Assembly (NCBI GenBank): GCA_001689485.1
Contig: LUJQ01000074.1
Coordinates: 3,579-67,578 of the forward strand
Reading direction: 5' to 3'
Length of the DNA stretch: 64,000 nucleotides
DNA from: Bacteroidales bacterium M6
GTDB taxonomy: Bacteria > Bacteroidota > Bacteroidia > Bacteroidales > Muribaculaceae
This document shows, piece by piece, positions 15,808-25,422 of this stretch (the first letter of the stretch is position 1; every line of letters starts with the position of its first letter). The notes under the pieces were generated by a model. The model worked only from the letters and a program-made list of their open reading frames with translations. It had not been told where the DNA came from and ran no database searches. Position numbers and translations under genes: made by a program.

Positions 15808-18800
15808 ATGACAAAGACAGATATGTGCATCATAAATAACAAAAACGGGCATTTGCACCGTGCGGCGTTGCTTCTGACGCTTGCAGGTGCCACAGCGCTC
15901 CCTGCTGCCGCCGTGAAGGGTGTCATCGTCGACCAATACGGGCAGCCGGTGCCGTCGGCACAGATAACCGTCAAAGGCACTTCCACTTCGGTTCTGACCG
16001 ATGCCGACGGTGTGTTCGACCTCGACCTTTCCGCAGAGAAAAACCTCAGTATCGTTGCTCCGGGCTATCTGGCCACGGAGTTCAATGTGGGAGCTTTGCG
16101 CCGTGACAAGGATAAGGAGGATGTGAGGATAGTGCTTACCGAGCAGGATGTACCCGTGAAACCGACCATCCCCGGCGTTTACGGCACGGTTCCCGCCGAC
16201 AGCTATCTGGGGGCGGCATCCACGGTCTATACCGACCAGGTTAACCGCACCATCGGTTCGACCATTATCCCCGGCATTGTGGGCAAGCTGGCCGGGCTGA
16301 ACATAGAGCAGTATCGTGGCGCCCGCCTGCACCAGACCGATGCCAACAACTCGCTCGACCTTGCAGGCTGGATTCCGAAGATGGGCCAGGGCATGTATAG
16401 CGACAACTCCGAATACAACATCACCTCGCGTGGGAAAAGCCCGATTGTCTATATCGACGGTATCGAACGCGATTTCTATTCGATTGACCCTGACGCAATC
16501 GAATCGGTGTCGATTCAGAAGGACGCCCTTTCGACCATGTTCAACGGTATGCGTTCGTCGCGCCCGGTGTTGCTAATCACCACCAAGAACCCGCAGAGCA
16601 AGGGTTTCCGCGTGTCGTTTACCGGCCGTTTCGGCATTTCGAACGCCATCAAGAAACCGAAACCCCTTACCTCGTCGCAATATGCCTACATGCTCAACGA
16701 GGCTTTGCAGAACGACGGACGCTCACCGCAATATGACCAGAACGATTATTACGCATACCTCAACGGGGGCGACCCTATGCTTTATCCCGATGTAAACTGG
16801 TTTGACGAGATTACCCGCAACAGCTCCACTTCGCAATATTATAATGTGAACGTGTCGGGCGGTAACAATTTCGCCCAGTTCTTCGTCAGCGCAGGTTTCT
16901 ATTCCGAGGACGGTATGTTCAAGGATTTCAACGACAGCTACAGCACCAAGCTTACCTCTAAGCGTTATTCGGTGAACTCGAAGGTGGATATGCATATCAC
17001 CCGCGATTTCACGGCTTCGGTGTCGTTGCTGGCACGCCTCGATGAAGGGAACCAGCCCGGCGGTGCCGGGACAGGCTACAGCGATTTGCTGCTGGCCATG
17101 TACCAGACCCCGAACAATGCCTATCCCATCTTCAACCCGAACGGGACTTATGGCGGTAACGTGTCGTTTACCAACAACCTTTATGCACAGGCGTCGAATT
17201 CGGGTTATATCGAGGATAAGACCAAGGACCTCCTCGGTATGGTCAACCTCAAATATGATTTCGACCAGTATGTGCGCGGTCTCTCTGTCTACGCCATGGG
17301 TAGCGTTACCGTGCAGGACCGCTCGGCGACCTTCCGCACCATGCGTGCCCCGGTCTATGAGTATGCCCTCAGCGAGACGGGTGATTACGTTTACCACCGC
17401 TATGGCAACATAGCCTCACAGTCGAATAATTACCGTGCTGTGGCCAACTACCAGCAGCTTTGGGGCAAATTCGGCGTTGATTATGAGCGCCGGTGGGGGC
17501 TGCATCATTTCAAGGCCGGATTGAGCGGCGACACCCGTCAGAACATCCATAACTACGACCTCCCGTCGCTCCCGTCGAACATCATGCAGAACCTTGCATA
17601 TGACTACGACTCGAAATATTTCGCACAGCTGGCCGTGACCGAAAGCTACTTCAACCGTTATGCCGACGGGCACCGCTGGGGAGGTTTCTTCGCGGCAGGG
17701 CTCGGCTGGGACATGGCCCGTGAAAACTTCATGGAATCCACCCGTGGCTGGCTCGACAAGCTGAAGCTGCGCCTGGTTTACGGACGTACCGGCGACGGCG
17801 TTGACAACAGCGGTTACTATAACTATTATCAGACCTATTCGCAGTCGGGCTACGGCGGATACATCTGGGGTCAGGCCGTGGGCAACCCCTCTTATACCGA
17901 GGCCAACGGTATGGCCAACCCGTTCGTCACATGGGAGAAGGCTCACAAGTGGGATATCGGTATGGATGTTGCGATGTTCAACAACCGCCTTATCCTCCAG
18001 GCCGACTATTACAATGACAAATACTACGACATGCTTCAGACCCGAGGCAAAAGCATAGAACTCCTCGGGGCACCGTACCCCCTTGAAAATATCGGTAAGG
18101 AACGTCGCACAGGCGGTGAAATCTCGCTTACCTGGCAGGATAACGTGGGCGATTTCAACTACTATGTTACCGGTAACTGGAACATCCAGGCCAACAAGGT
18201 GCTTTTCATCGACGAACAGAACTACCCCTACGACTACATGCGCCAGACAGGCAAGCCCTGGGCTACTTTCGGTCTTGTTGCAGACGGGTTCTTCACCTCG
18301 ATGGAGGAAATCGGACATAGCGCCGTTATCGAAGGCTTCGACAACATCCAGCCGGGCGACATCAAATACCGCGATCTTAACAACGACGGTGTGATTGACG
18401 AGTTCGACCGTGCGGTTATCGGTAATGACAAACCGCTGCAATATTTCGGCCTCGACCTCGGCTTCAACTGGAAAGGCTTCGAGTTCTCGATGAACTGGCA
18501 GGGTGTCTACAACCGAGATATCTATATCAACGACCGCAACCTTGTGGAGGGCTTCCAGAAAATCGGCCAAAGCTACGGCCAGGGCTATGAGCTGCTGATG
18601 GGCCGCTGGACACCCGAAACCGCCGAAACTGCCATCCTTCCCCGCCTCTCGGCCGGTGGCAACGATTACAACATGGGCGGTCTTTACGGTTCATCTTTCT
18701 GGATGAAAAACGGAAATTTCCTACGCATGAAGAACCTTTACATCGGCTACACACTGCCGCAGACTTTCTGCCGCAACTTCCTGGCCGGTGTGCGTCCCAA

Positions 18801-18924
18801 GATTTTCGTGAACGTTCAGAACCTCTGCACAATCTCCGCTTGCGACTGGGTTGACCCCGAGGTAAGCTTCACAAGCTACCCCCTGCAGCGCACTTGGAGC
18901 ATGGGTATCAATCTTAAATTCTAA
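15808..18924 (+). CDS. SusC/RagA-family TonB-dependent transporter (first copy, divergent plug)
   Basis: 1038 residues. A 35-40 residue leader ends near TALPAAA; the start could also be the internal Met6. A carboxypeptidase-like regulatory domain follows (KGVIVDQYGQPVPSAQITVKG). The plug domain includes SPIVYIDGIERDFYSIDPDAIESVSIQKD, matching the RagA plug pattern in two parts (PIVYIDGIERDF; IESVSIQKDA). The barrel ends with aromatic TWSMGINLKF. Odd points: the usual LDEVVVVGY-type TonB-box segment is absent, and where SusC proteins normally read IYGxxGANGVxxITTK this one has MFNGMRSSRPVLLITTK. There is no STN signalling domain. It lies 18 bases before SusD copy 2. Confidence 0.9.
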   Translation: MTKTDMCIINNKNGHLHRAALLLTLAGATALPAAAVKGVIVDQYGQPVPSAQITVKGTSTSVLTDADGVFDLDLSAEKNLSIVAPGYLATEFNVGALRRDKDKEDVRIVLTEQDVPVKPTIPGVYGTVPADSYLGAASTVYTDQVNRTIGSTIIPGIVGKLAGLNIEQYRGARLHQTDANNSLDLAGWIPKMGQGMYSDNSEYNITSRGKSPIVYIDGIERDFYSIDPDAIESVSIQKDALSTMFNGMRSSRPVLLITTKNPQSKGFRVSFTGRFGISNAIKKPKPLTSSQYAYMLNEALQNDGRSPQYDQNDYYAYLNGGDPMLYPDVNWFDEITRNSSTSQYYNVNVSGGNNFAQFFVSAGFYSEDGMFKDFNDSYSTKLTSKRYSVNSKVDMHITRDFTASVSLLARLDEGNQPGGAGTGYSDLLLAMYQTPNNAYPIFNPNGTYGGNVSFTNNLYAQASNSGYIEDKTKDLLGMVNLKYDFDQYVRGLSVYAMGSVTVQDRSATFRTMRAPVYEYALSETGDYVYHRYGNIASQSNNYRAVANYQQLWGKFGVDYERRWGLHHFKAGLSGDTRQNIHNYDLPSLPSNIMQNLAYDYDSKYFAQLAVTESYFNRYADGHRWGGFFAAGLGWDMARENFMESTRGWLDKLKLRLVYGRTGDGVDNSGYYNYYQTYSQSGYGGYIWGQAVGNPSYTEANGMANPFVTWEKAHKWDIGMDVAMFNNRLILQADYYNDKYYDMLQTRGKSIELLGAPYPLENIGKERRTGGEISLTWQDNVGDFNYYVTGNWNIQANKVLFIDEQNYPYDYMRQTGKPWATFGLVADGFFTSMEEIGHSAVIEGFDNIQPGDIKYRDLNNDGVIDEFDRAVIGNDKPLQYFGLDLGFNWKGFEFSMNWQGVYNRDIYINDRNLVEGFQKIGQSYGQGYELLMGRWTPETAETAILPRLSAGGNDYNMGGLYGSSFWMKNGNFLRMKNLYIGYTLPQTFCRNFLAGVRPKIFVNVQNLCTISACDWVDPEVSFTSYPLQRTWSMGINLKF

Positions 18925-18942
18925 TAATCAGGAATTATCACA

Positions 18943-20742
18943 ATGAAACGCAATAGAAAAGTAATGCTTATGGGTTGCATGCTCGGCCTTGCGGGGCTGG
19001 CATCGTGTACCGATGGCTACGAAAGCGAACCGGTCGAGAATTTCACACTCGACTATGTGTTCTCGGCCACCGACTCCGTCGGCACCCAGGCAACCCAGTA
19101 TCTGAACAATATCTACCGTCACCTTGTAAACGGCCATAACCGAGTGGGAAGCGACTATCTCGATGCCGCCACCGACGATGCCATCTCGATTTATTACGAT
19201 GATTCGGAAGTTTACAAACTCGCCATGGGACGTTACACCCCGACAGGCCGTATATCGGCTGAAATGGGGTGGGGGACTTACTACAACACTATCCGCGAGG
19301 CTTCCATCTTCGTTGCAAATATCGACCGCGTGCCGTTTAACCTGACCTATGTCAAAGCAGGTGAGACCGAGACCGATGCCGACGGCAACCTTAAGGAAAC
19401 CCCGCTCAACGTGACAATGAAGGCTGAAGCACGTTTCCTCCGCGCATTGGCTTACTTCGAACTGGTGAAACGTTACGGCGGTGTGCCCCTGTTGGGCGAC
19501 AGGGTGTTCGAACTCAACGACAACCTCGAGCTGCCCCGCAACAGTTTCGCACAGTGTGTGGAATACATAGTAGGCGAGCTTGACGACATAAAGGACGACC
19601 TCCGCGGCCTGCCGATGAACGGGTCGGACGCTACCAACTATGCAGCCGTACCTACCCGTGAGGCTTGTATGGCGCTTAAAACCCGTGTGCTTCTTTATGC
19701 CGCCAGCAAACTCTTCAACGAAGAACCGCTCGAACGCGGCAACGAGCTTGTAGGTTATGCGACCTACGACCGCAACCGTTGGAAACTCGCAGCCGATGCT
19801 GCTTTGGAGCTGATGAGTACCGCAGGCCATAAAGGCTCGGGTGTCATCAACCTCAACCCTAATTTCCGCAACGCCTTCCTGGGCTATTACAGCGGTGGCA
19901 ACACCGAGCTTATATGGTTCGTGCAGGGCGAGATGAACAGCTATAACCTTGAGCGTAACAACGGCCCGCTCGGTTTCACCGGCAACGGCCTGGGCAACGG
20001 CCGCACGCTTCCCACCCAGAACCTTGTGGAATCCTTCCCGATGAAGGATGGCAAGCCGATCGGCAGCAGCGCATACCCCTACGAGGTTAACAACCAGTAT
20101 GCCAACCGCGACCCGCGTCTTGACATGACCGTGCTCCACAATGGTTCCAACTGGCTCGGACGCCAGCTTGCAACTTATCAGGGGGGCGGCAACAACCCCA
20201 CTTCGTCGGCGCTCTACAGCCGCACAAGCTACTACATGTGCAAGTTCATGGGTGACTACACCGGCGGCAGCCGCGAGTATAACGGCAACAGCCCCCATCC
20301 CTGGGTGGTGCTGCGTTATGCCGAAGTGCTTCTCAACTATGCCGAGGCTCAGAACGAATTCCTTGACGCACCCGACCAAAGCGTTTACGACTGCCTTATC
20401 GAGCTTCGCAAACGTGCCGGAATCGAACCGGGCGACGATAACCTCTACGGGTTGAAATATCCCATGTCGCAGGGCGAGATGCGCGACGTTATCCGCAACG
20501 AGCGCCGCATCGAAATGGCGTTCGAGGAACAGCGCTTCTACGACATCCGCCGCTGGAAGGTTGCGGGCGATATTTTCGAAAATCCTGTGCGCGGCCTCAC
20601 AATCACCAACCGCGACGGCGTGCTCAATTTCGCCGAAAACGAGGTGCTCAATGTGAAATGGGACGACCGCCGTTACCTCTTCCCCATCCCTTACAGCGAA
20701 GTGCTGAAGAATTCTAACATGGTTCAAAACCCTAAATGGTAA
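18943..20742 (+). CDS. SusD/RagB-family surface glycan-binding lipoprotein (second copy)
   Basis: 599 residues; lipobox GLAS before Cys22 (MKRNRKVMLMGCMLGLAGLASC in outline). SusD hallmarks: KAEARFLRALAYFELVKRYGGVPLL, RNSFAQCVEYIVGELDDIK, and the C-terminal pair IRNERRIEMAFEEQRFYDIRRW and YLFPIPYSEV. It closely follows the first SusC gene and its stop overlaps an in-frame ATG of the next SusC, so it is translated as part of the same message. Either neighbour could be its transport partner. It is clearly diverged from the first SusD, so the two are not a recent duplication. Confidence 0.93.
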   Translation: MKRNRKVMLMGCMLGLAGLASCTDGYESEPVENFTLDYVFSATDSVGTQATQYLNNIYRHLVNGHNRVGSDYLDAATDDAISIYYDDSEVYKLAMGRYTPTGRISAEMGWGTYYNTIREASIFVANIDRVPFNLTYVKAGETETDADGNLKETPLNVTMKAEARFLRALAYFELVKRYGGVPLLGDRVFELNDNLELPRNSFAQCVEYIVGELDDIKDDLRGLPMNGSDATNYAAVPTREACMALKTRVLLYAASKLFNEEPLERGNELVGYATYDRNRWKLAADAALELMSTAGHKGSGVINLNPNFRNAFLGYYSGGNTELIWFVQGEMNSYNLERNNGPLGFTGNGLGNGRTLPTQNLVESFPMKDGKPIGSSAYPYEVNNQYANRDPRLDMTVLHNGSNWLGRQLATYQGGGNNPTSSALYSRTSYYMCKFMGDYTGGSREYNGNSPHPWVVLRYAEVLLNYAEAQNEFLDAPDQSVYDCLIELRKRAGIEPGDDNLYGLKYPMSQGEMRDVIRNERRIEMAFEEQRFYDIRRWKVAGDIFENPVRGLTITNRDGVLNFAENEVLNVKWDDRRYLFPIPYSEVLKNSNMVQNPKW

Positions 20743-20750
20743 ATATCGTG

Positions 20751-23700
20751 ATGAACAGAATAATAACCGTATTGTTAAGCATTGCGCTCGCCTTTGCCGC
20801 ACTGGCGCAACAGTTCACCGCCACCGGTGTGGTGTCGTCGGAAACCGACGGCGAGTTCCTGCCCGGTGTGACGGTAAGGGTCAAGGGGCAGCAAACCGGC
20901 ACCTCGACCGATATCGACGGCAAATTCTCCATCAAGGCAAAGACCGGCGATGTGCTCGAATTTTCCTATATAGGCTATAAGCCCGTCACTGCCAAAGTGA
21001 AAGGCGAAGGGGCTATGAACATCCTTATGACCGAGGACCAGAACTCGCTCGACGAAGTTGTGGTGGTTGGTTACTCCACCGTGAAGAAAATAACCCTTAC
21101 GGGTGCCGCTTCAGGCATCAATGCCGAGCAGATCCGCCGCGTCCCCACTTCGAGCGTGCAGAACTCGCTTGCCGGCAAGCTCCCCGGTTTCTTCAGCCAG
21201 CAGCGTTCCGGCCAGCCGGGTAAGGATGCTTCCGACTTCTTTATCCGTGGTGTCAGCTCACTCAACGGCGACGGTAATAAGCCGCTTATCATTGTCGATG
21301 ACATCGAATACAGCTATGACCAGCTCTCGCAGATCAATGTGAACGAAATCGAGAGCATCACCATCCTCAAGGATGCCGCAACAACGGCCATCTACGGTAT
21401 CAAGGGTGCCAACGGTGTGCTTGTGGTTAAAACCCGCCGTGGCCGCGAAGGCGCCCCCACGGTTACAGCCCGCGTTGAAGCCGGTGTGCAGATGCCGGTG
21501 CGTACCCCCAAGTTCCTCAATTCCTACCAGACGGCGCTTATGGTCAATGAAGCTTATGCCAACGACCGCATCGCACCCCAGTGGAGCTACGACGACATTC
21601 AGAAATTTGCCGACGGCAGCGACCCTTACGGTCATCCTGATGTGAACTGGTATGACGAGGTGTTCAACAAATCGGCATGGCAGGAGAATGTCAATGTCGA
21701 CATCACCGGCGGTTCCAACCGTCTGACCTATTTCGCCTCTGTGGGCTACTTGAACCAGGATGGCCTTGTGAAGGATTTCGGTTCGAAGAGCAACGACGTT
21801 AACAGCAACTACTTCTACCACCGTTTCAACTTCCGCACCAACCTTGACTTCAAGGTTACCGACAATTTCAAGATGCGCCTGGACATTACCTCGCGTTTCA
21901 TGAACATCAACGAGCCGAGAGGCATCAACGCAACCGGCGAGATTTACAACTGGAAGGAGATGCACCCCTATTCGGCCCCTGTGGTGAACCCCGATGGCTC
22001 AACCCCCTATCTTTATGATACGGAGGGTAAGAAGGCAGTGCTTCCCGCACGCCTGGCCAACGAAGGTTATAACCGTAACCGCCGTAACGACAACAACGTT
22101 CTGTTCGGTTTCGACTGGGGTCTCGACTGGATTACCAAGGGTCTGTCGGCTACCGCACGTGTGGCTTATGCCTCTATCGACGAGAATATCCGCAGCGTGC
22201 GCCGTGAGCGCTATCCTTCGTATCACTACGACTCGGCTACGGGTAATTACACGATTAATCCCAACAACGTCTATACCAACGGGGCATATGATGTGACCGG
22301 CTGGAAGGAGCGTGACAACAAGCAGTTCAACCTGCAGCTGTTCCTCAATTACGCACGCACGTTTAACGAGAATCATGATGTGACTGCCATGTTGCTTTAC
22401 AACCGTCAAAGCGACACCAATGTAGGCCAAGCCGGCGTTCCTGCCAACTTCGAAGGCTACACCCTTTCGTTGGGCTACCGTTACAAAAACAAATACCTGT
22501 TCGACTTCAACGGCGCATACAACGGTACCGACCGCTTCGGTAAGGACAACCGTTTCGGTTTCTTCCCCTCGGCATCCGTAGGTTATATTATATCGGAGGA
22601 ACCCTTTATCCGCGACAACGTGGGCGACAAAATCAACCTGTTGAAGCTGCGTGCGTCGTTTGGTCTCGTAGGTTCCGACATCGCTCCCGGTAACCGCTAT
22701 CTCTACAAGCAGTATTTCTATCAGGAAACAGGCCCCTATTTCGGTGAACGCTTCCAGAACGGGTCGCAGTCATCATATTATGAAGGCGATCTCGGTTCCG
22801 ACAACATCACTTGGGAGAAATCGCGCAAATGGGACGTGGGTCTGGAATTCCGCTTCTTCAACCGCATCAGCGCAACTGTCGACTGGTTCTATGACATCCG
22901 TTACGACCAGCTTGTGTCGCGCAGCAGCGTGCCTATGATTCTCGGTGTCGGCGTGGCACCCAGCAATGTTGCCCGCACCCGCAACACCGGTTTCGACGGC
23001 AGCGTGACATATCAGGATAACTTCGGCGAATTCAGCCTGAACACCTCGTTTGTGTTCTCCTACGCAAAGAACAAGGTTCTCTACAAGGATGAGGCCCAGA
23101 AGAGCTATCCCTGGCTTATGGAGACCGGCCACCCGATCGGACAGCCTTTCGGCTACCATTGGATTGGCTATTACACCCCCGACGACATTGCCGCTATCAA
23201 GCGCGGTACCCCCGGTGCCCCGGCAGTTCCCAACACCGATGTTCCCGTGCAGGCCGGTGACCTAAAATACGAGGACCTCAACGGCGACGGCATTATCAAC
23301 GACTATGACAAACGCGCCATAGGCAAACCTAACCTCCCCAACACCACCCTTGGCTGGAACATCGGCGGTTCGTGGAAGGGTCTCAGCCTCAATGTGCTGT
23401 TCCAGGGTTCGTTCAACTACAGCTTCGCCCTTAACGGCACCGCTATCGAACCGTTCAAGAGCCAGTTCCAGCCCATCCACACTCATCGCTGGACTGAGGA
23501 GCGCTGGGCCGCAGGCGAGGAGATCGAGTTCCCCCGCCTTACCTCCAACCCCTCGACCATCAACTCTCCGGCTGCCTATATGTCGGACTTCTGGCTGGTT
23601 GACGCATGGTATATCCGCCTGAAAACCATCGACCTCAGCTACCAGCTGCCGAAAACGGTGCTTCCCAAATATCTGCAGGATGTACGTTTCTATGTCAACG

Positions 23701-23828
23701 CCTACAACCTGCTGACATGGACCAACTATAACAAGTATCAGCAGGACCCCGAAATCTCGACCAACTCGGCGGGCGATACCTATATGAACCAGAAGGTGGT
23801 CAACCTGGGTGTGCAGCTGACATTCTAA
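20751..23828 (+). CDS. SusC/RagA-family TonB-dependent transporter (second copy, canonical)
   Basis: About 1025 residues. I place the start at the ATG at 20751 because it gives a compact signal peptide (MNRIITVLLSIALAFAALAQ); an ATG at 20736 inside the SusD stop would add five residues. A carboxypeptidase-like domain follows (TATGVVSSETDGEFLPGVTV), then the TonB-box region LDEVVVVGYSTVKK, the plug (PLIIVDDIEYSYDQLSQI, IESITILKDAATTAIYGIKG, ANGVLVVKTRRG) and a 22-strand-type barrel ending NLGVQLTF. It imports the glycan fragments captured by SusD, powered by TonB. There is no STN domain. Confidence 0.93.
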   Translation: MNRIITVLLSIALAFAALAQQFTATGVVSSETDGEFLPGVTVRVKGQQTGTSTDIDGKFSIKAKTGDVLEFSYIGYKPVTAKVKGEGAMNILMTEDQNSLDEVVVVGYSTVKKITLTGAASGINAEQIRRVPTSSVQNSLAGKLPGFFSQQRSGQPGKDASDFFIRGVSSLNGDGNKPLIIVDDIEYSYDQLSQINVNEIESITILKDAATTAIYGIKGANGVLVVKTRRGREGAPTVTARVEAGVQMPVRTPKFLNSYQTALMVNEAYANDRIAPQWSYDDIQKFADGSDPYGHPDVNWYDEVFNKSAWQENVNVDITGGSNRLTYFASVGYLNQDGLVKDFGSKSNDVNSNYFYHRFNFRTNLDFKVTDNFKMRLDITSRFMNINEPRGINATGEIYNWKEMHPYSAPVVNPDGSTPYLYDTEGKKAVLPARLANEGYNRNRRNDNNVLFGFDWGLDWITKGLSATARVAYASIDENIRSVRRERYPSYHYDSATGNYTINPNNVYTNGAYDVTGWKERDNKQFNLQLFLNYARTFNENHDVTAMLLYNRQSDTNVGQAGVPANFEGYTLSLGYRYKNKYLFDFNGAYNGTDRFGKDNRFGFFPSASVGYIISEEPFIRDNVGDKINLLKLRASFGLVGSDIAPGNRYLYKQYFYQETGPYFGERFQNGSQSSYYEGDLGSDNITWEKSRKWDVGLEFRFFNRISATVDWFYDIRYDQLVSRSSVPMILGVGVAPSNVARTRNTGFDGSVTYQDNFGEFSLNTSFVFSYAKNKVLYKDEAQKSYPWLMETGHPIGQPFGYHWIGYYTPDDIAAIKRGTPGAPAVPNTDVPVQAGDLKYEDLNGDGIINDYDKRAIGKPNLPNTTLGWNIGGSWKGLSLNVLFQGSFNYSFALNGTAIEPFKSQFQPIHTHRWTEERWAAGEEIEFPRLTSNPSTINSPAAYMSDFWLVDAWYIRLKTIDLSYQLPKTVLPKYLQDVRFYVNAYNLLTWTNYNKYQQDPEISTNSAGDTYMNQKVVNLGVQLTF

Positions 23829-23842
23829 TTTGCTAACACTTA

Positions 23843-25201
23843 ATGAAATTGAAAACGATGAAAATCAGTGATATAAAGTGCATGGCACTGGCGATGGCGG
23901 CTGTCGGCGCGGTGGGTTTCACCGCGTGCAACGACACCCTGGAGGTGTTGCCGCTCGAATATAAGGAGGATCCCAATTTCGCGCCCCCCCACATCAACCC
24001 GGCCTGGAACCTGGTTGAAATCAGCGATATGGCAGGTGCCGGGGTCTACGCTTATAAAGATAAGCTCTACGACGGGCTTTTCACCCGCACACTTGGGTGG
24101 AACGGCGGCGACGGCGTGCTGACGGTGCAGTTGCCCGACGGCAACCTGTTCTGGACGTTCAACGATAGCTTCTACGGTGTGATAAATGAACCGGTGGAAG
24201 AGCGTCGCCGCGGTGCATGCTCCTTCCCCCGAAACTCTACCATGGTGCAGGAGAAAGTCGGCAGCCATCTTGGTGAAACCGACGAGAACCTTCACTGGCT
24301 GGCCCGCTTCAACCAGACAACCGATCCCAATGCCGCAGGCTATTATAAGGCATTCACCCATATCGACCATCCCAAGGCTTCTGACTACAACGACGACGGC
24401 ATCGCTCAGGACTACCTTTATTGGTCGGGCGACGGCACCATCGTCGACGGCAAATTGCAGATGATGTGGATGGGTGTGCACACTCCCGGCAACGGCGATA
24501 TGCTCAATCAGAACCTTGCCATAGCCATCTATAATATCGACGGTAAAATCGGTGATGAGAATTATCTGAAACTGGAGTCGATCGACCATGATTTCCTTCC
24601 CGAGAACCCTTACGGCTACGGTTCGACCATGTGGGAGGATGAGGATGGCCACTTCTACCTTTACAGCTCCACCGGCAACGGCCAGTTCCTGGGCAATGTG
24701 CCTATCGTGGCACGTACCGCTACCCACGACCTCCGCAGCGAATGGGAATATTATGTCCCCACCGATGCGGGCGAAATGGTATGGCAGAAAGAGTATCCCA
24801 CCTTGTTGCAGGCCCAGAACTCGGGCATCGCCCCCGAGCAGGGTTCGTTGACATTGCCCTGGGTGTTCAAAAAGGGCGACTGGTACTACATGGTGTCGCA
24901 GTCGTTCCCCTTCGGCAAGGAACTCAACATCCTGCGCAGCGAGCATCCCTGGGGGCCCTTCACCGACAAGAAGGTTATCCTCAAGTTCCCCGATACACTT
25001 GATAAAATCGGTGTGCAGACCTATCAGCACCTCTATATGCTCAACCTGCACCCCGGCCTGTCGCGCGAAGGCGAGCTTGTGATTTCCACCAACTCCGACT
25101 GCGAATCTTTCTGGGATAATTTCAACAATGTCGGTTCGGCCGATTTCTACCGTCCGTTCTTCTTCCGCATTTTCAAGTGGGAGCGCGCTTTCGAAAACTA
25201 A
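23843..25201 (+). CDS. Propeller-like PUL lipoprotein, paralogue 1 (DUF5005-like)
   Basis: 452 residues with lipobox VGFTA before Cys29 (Cys24 if the ATG at 23858 is used). Repeated blade-like segments are visible: DGNLFWTFNDSFYG, YLYWSGDGTIVDGKLQMMW, MWEDEDGHFYLYSSTGNG and VFKKGDWYYMVSQSFPFG. This recalls five-bladed propeller glycosidases of the GH43/GH32/GH117 type, but I cannot assign catalytic acids with certainty. I remember a similar Pfam family as DUF5005. The following gene encodes a close paralogue. It lies 14 bases after SusC and may be a surface enzyme or binding protein for the PUL target. Confidence 0.6.
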   Translation: MKLKTMKISDIKCMALAMAAVGAVGFTACNDTLEVLPLEYKEDPNFAPPHINPAWNLVEISDMAGAGVYAYKDKLYDGLFTRTLGWNGGDGVLTVQLPDGNLFWTFNDSFYGVINEPVEERRRGACSFPRNSTMVQEKVGSHLGETDENLHWLARFNQTTDPNAAGYYKAFTHIDHPKASDYNDDGIAQDYLYWSGDGTIVDGKLQMMWMGVHTPGNGDMLNQNLAIAIYNIDGKIGDENYLKLESIDHDFLPENPYGYGSTMWEDEDGHFYLYSSTGNGQFLGNVPIVARTATHDLRSEWEYYVPTDAGEMVWQKEYPTLLQAQNSGIAPEQGSLTLPWVFKKGDWYYMVSQSFPFGKELNILRSEHPWGPFTDKKVILKFPDTLDKIGVQTYQHLYMLNLHPGLSREGELVISTNSDCESFWDNFNNVGSADFYRPFFFRIFKWERAFEN

Positions 25202-25249
25202 CCCACCTCCCCCAACCAAAATAGCGGGATTTATCCCGATAATTATCTC

Positions 25250-25284
25250 AACGGCGTTGTGTCAAAGTCCGACACGACGCCGTT
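25250..25284 (+). terminator. Hairpin after the SusCD block
   Basis: Inverted repeat aacggcgttgtgtc (25250-25263) and gacacgacgccgtt (25271-25284) with one G:T mismatch and a 7-base loop, followed by tccgt. It lies 48 bases after the stop at 25201 and probably ends the SusCD transcript. The remaining intergenic bases to 25422 hold no recognised promoter. Confidence 0.6.
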
Positions 25285-25422
25285 TCCGTATCGATCCAGA
25301 TTCCTGTATTTCGCAAGGATAGGAGGGGGATTATAGGAATCTGGATTAATTGTTGCCGGGGGGTAAATCGGTCTTATAAAAAAGGCGGGGAGGGGAGGAA
25401 CCATTAAAACACATATAATTTG

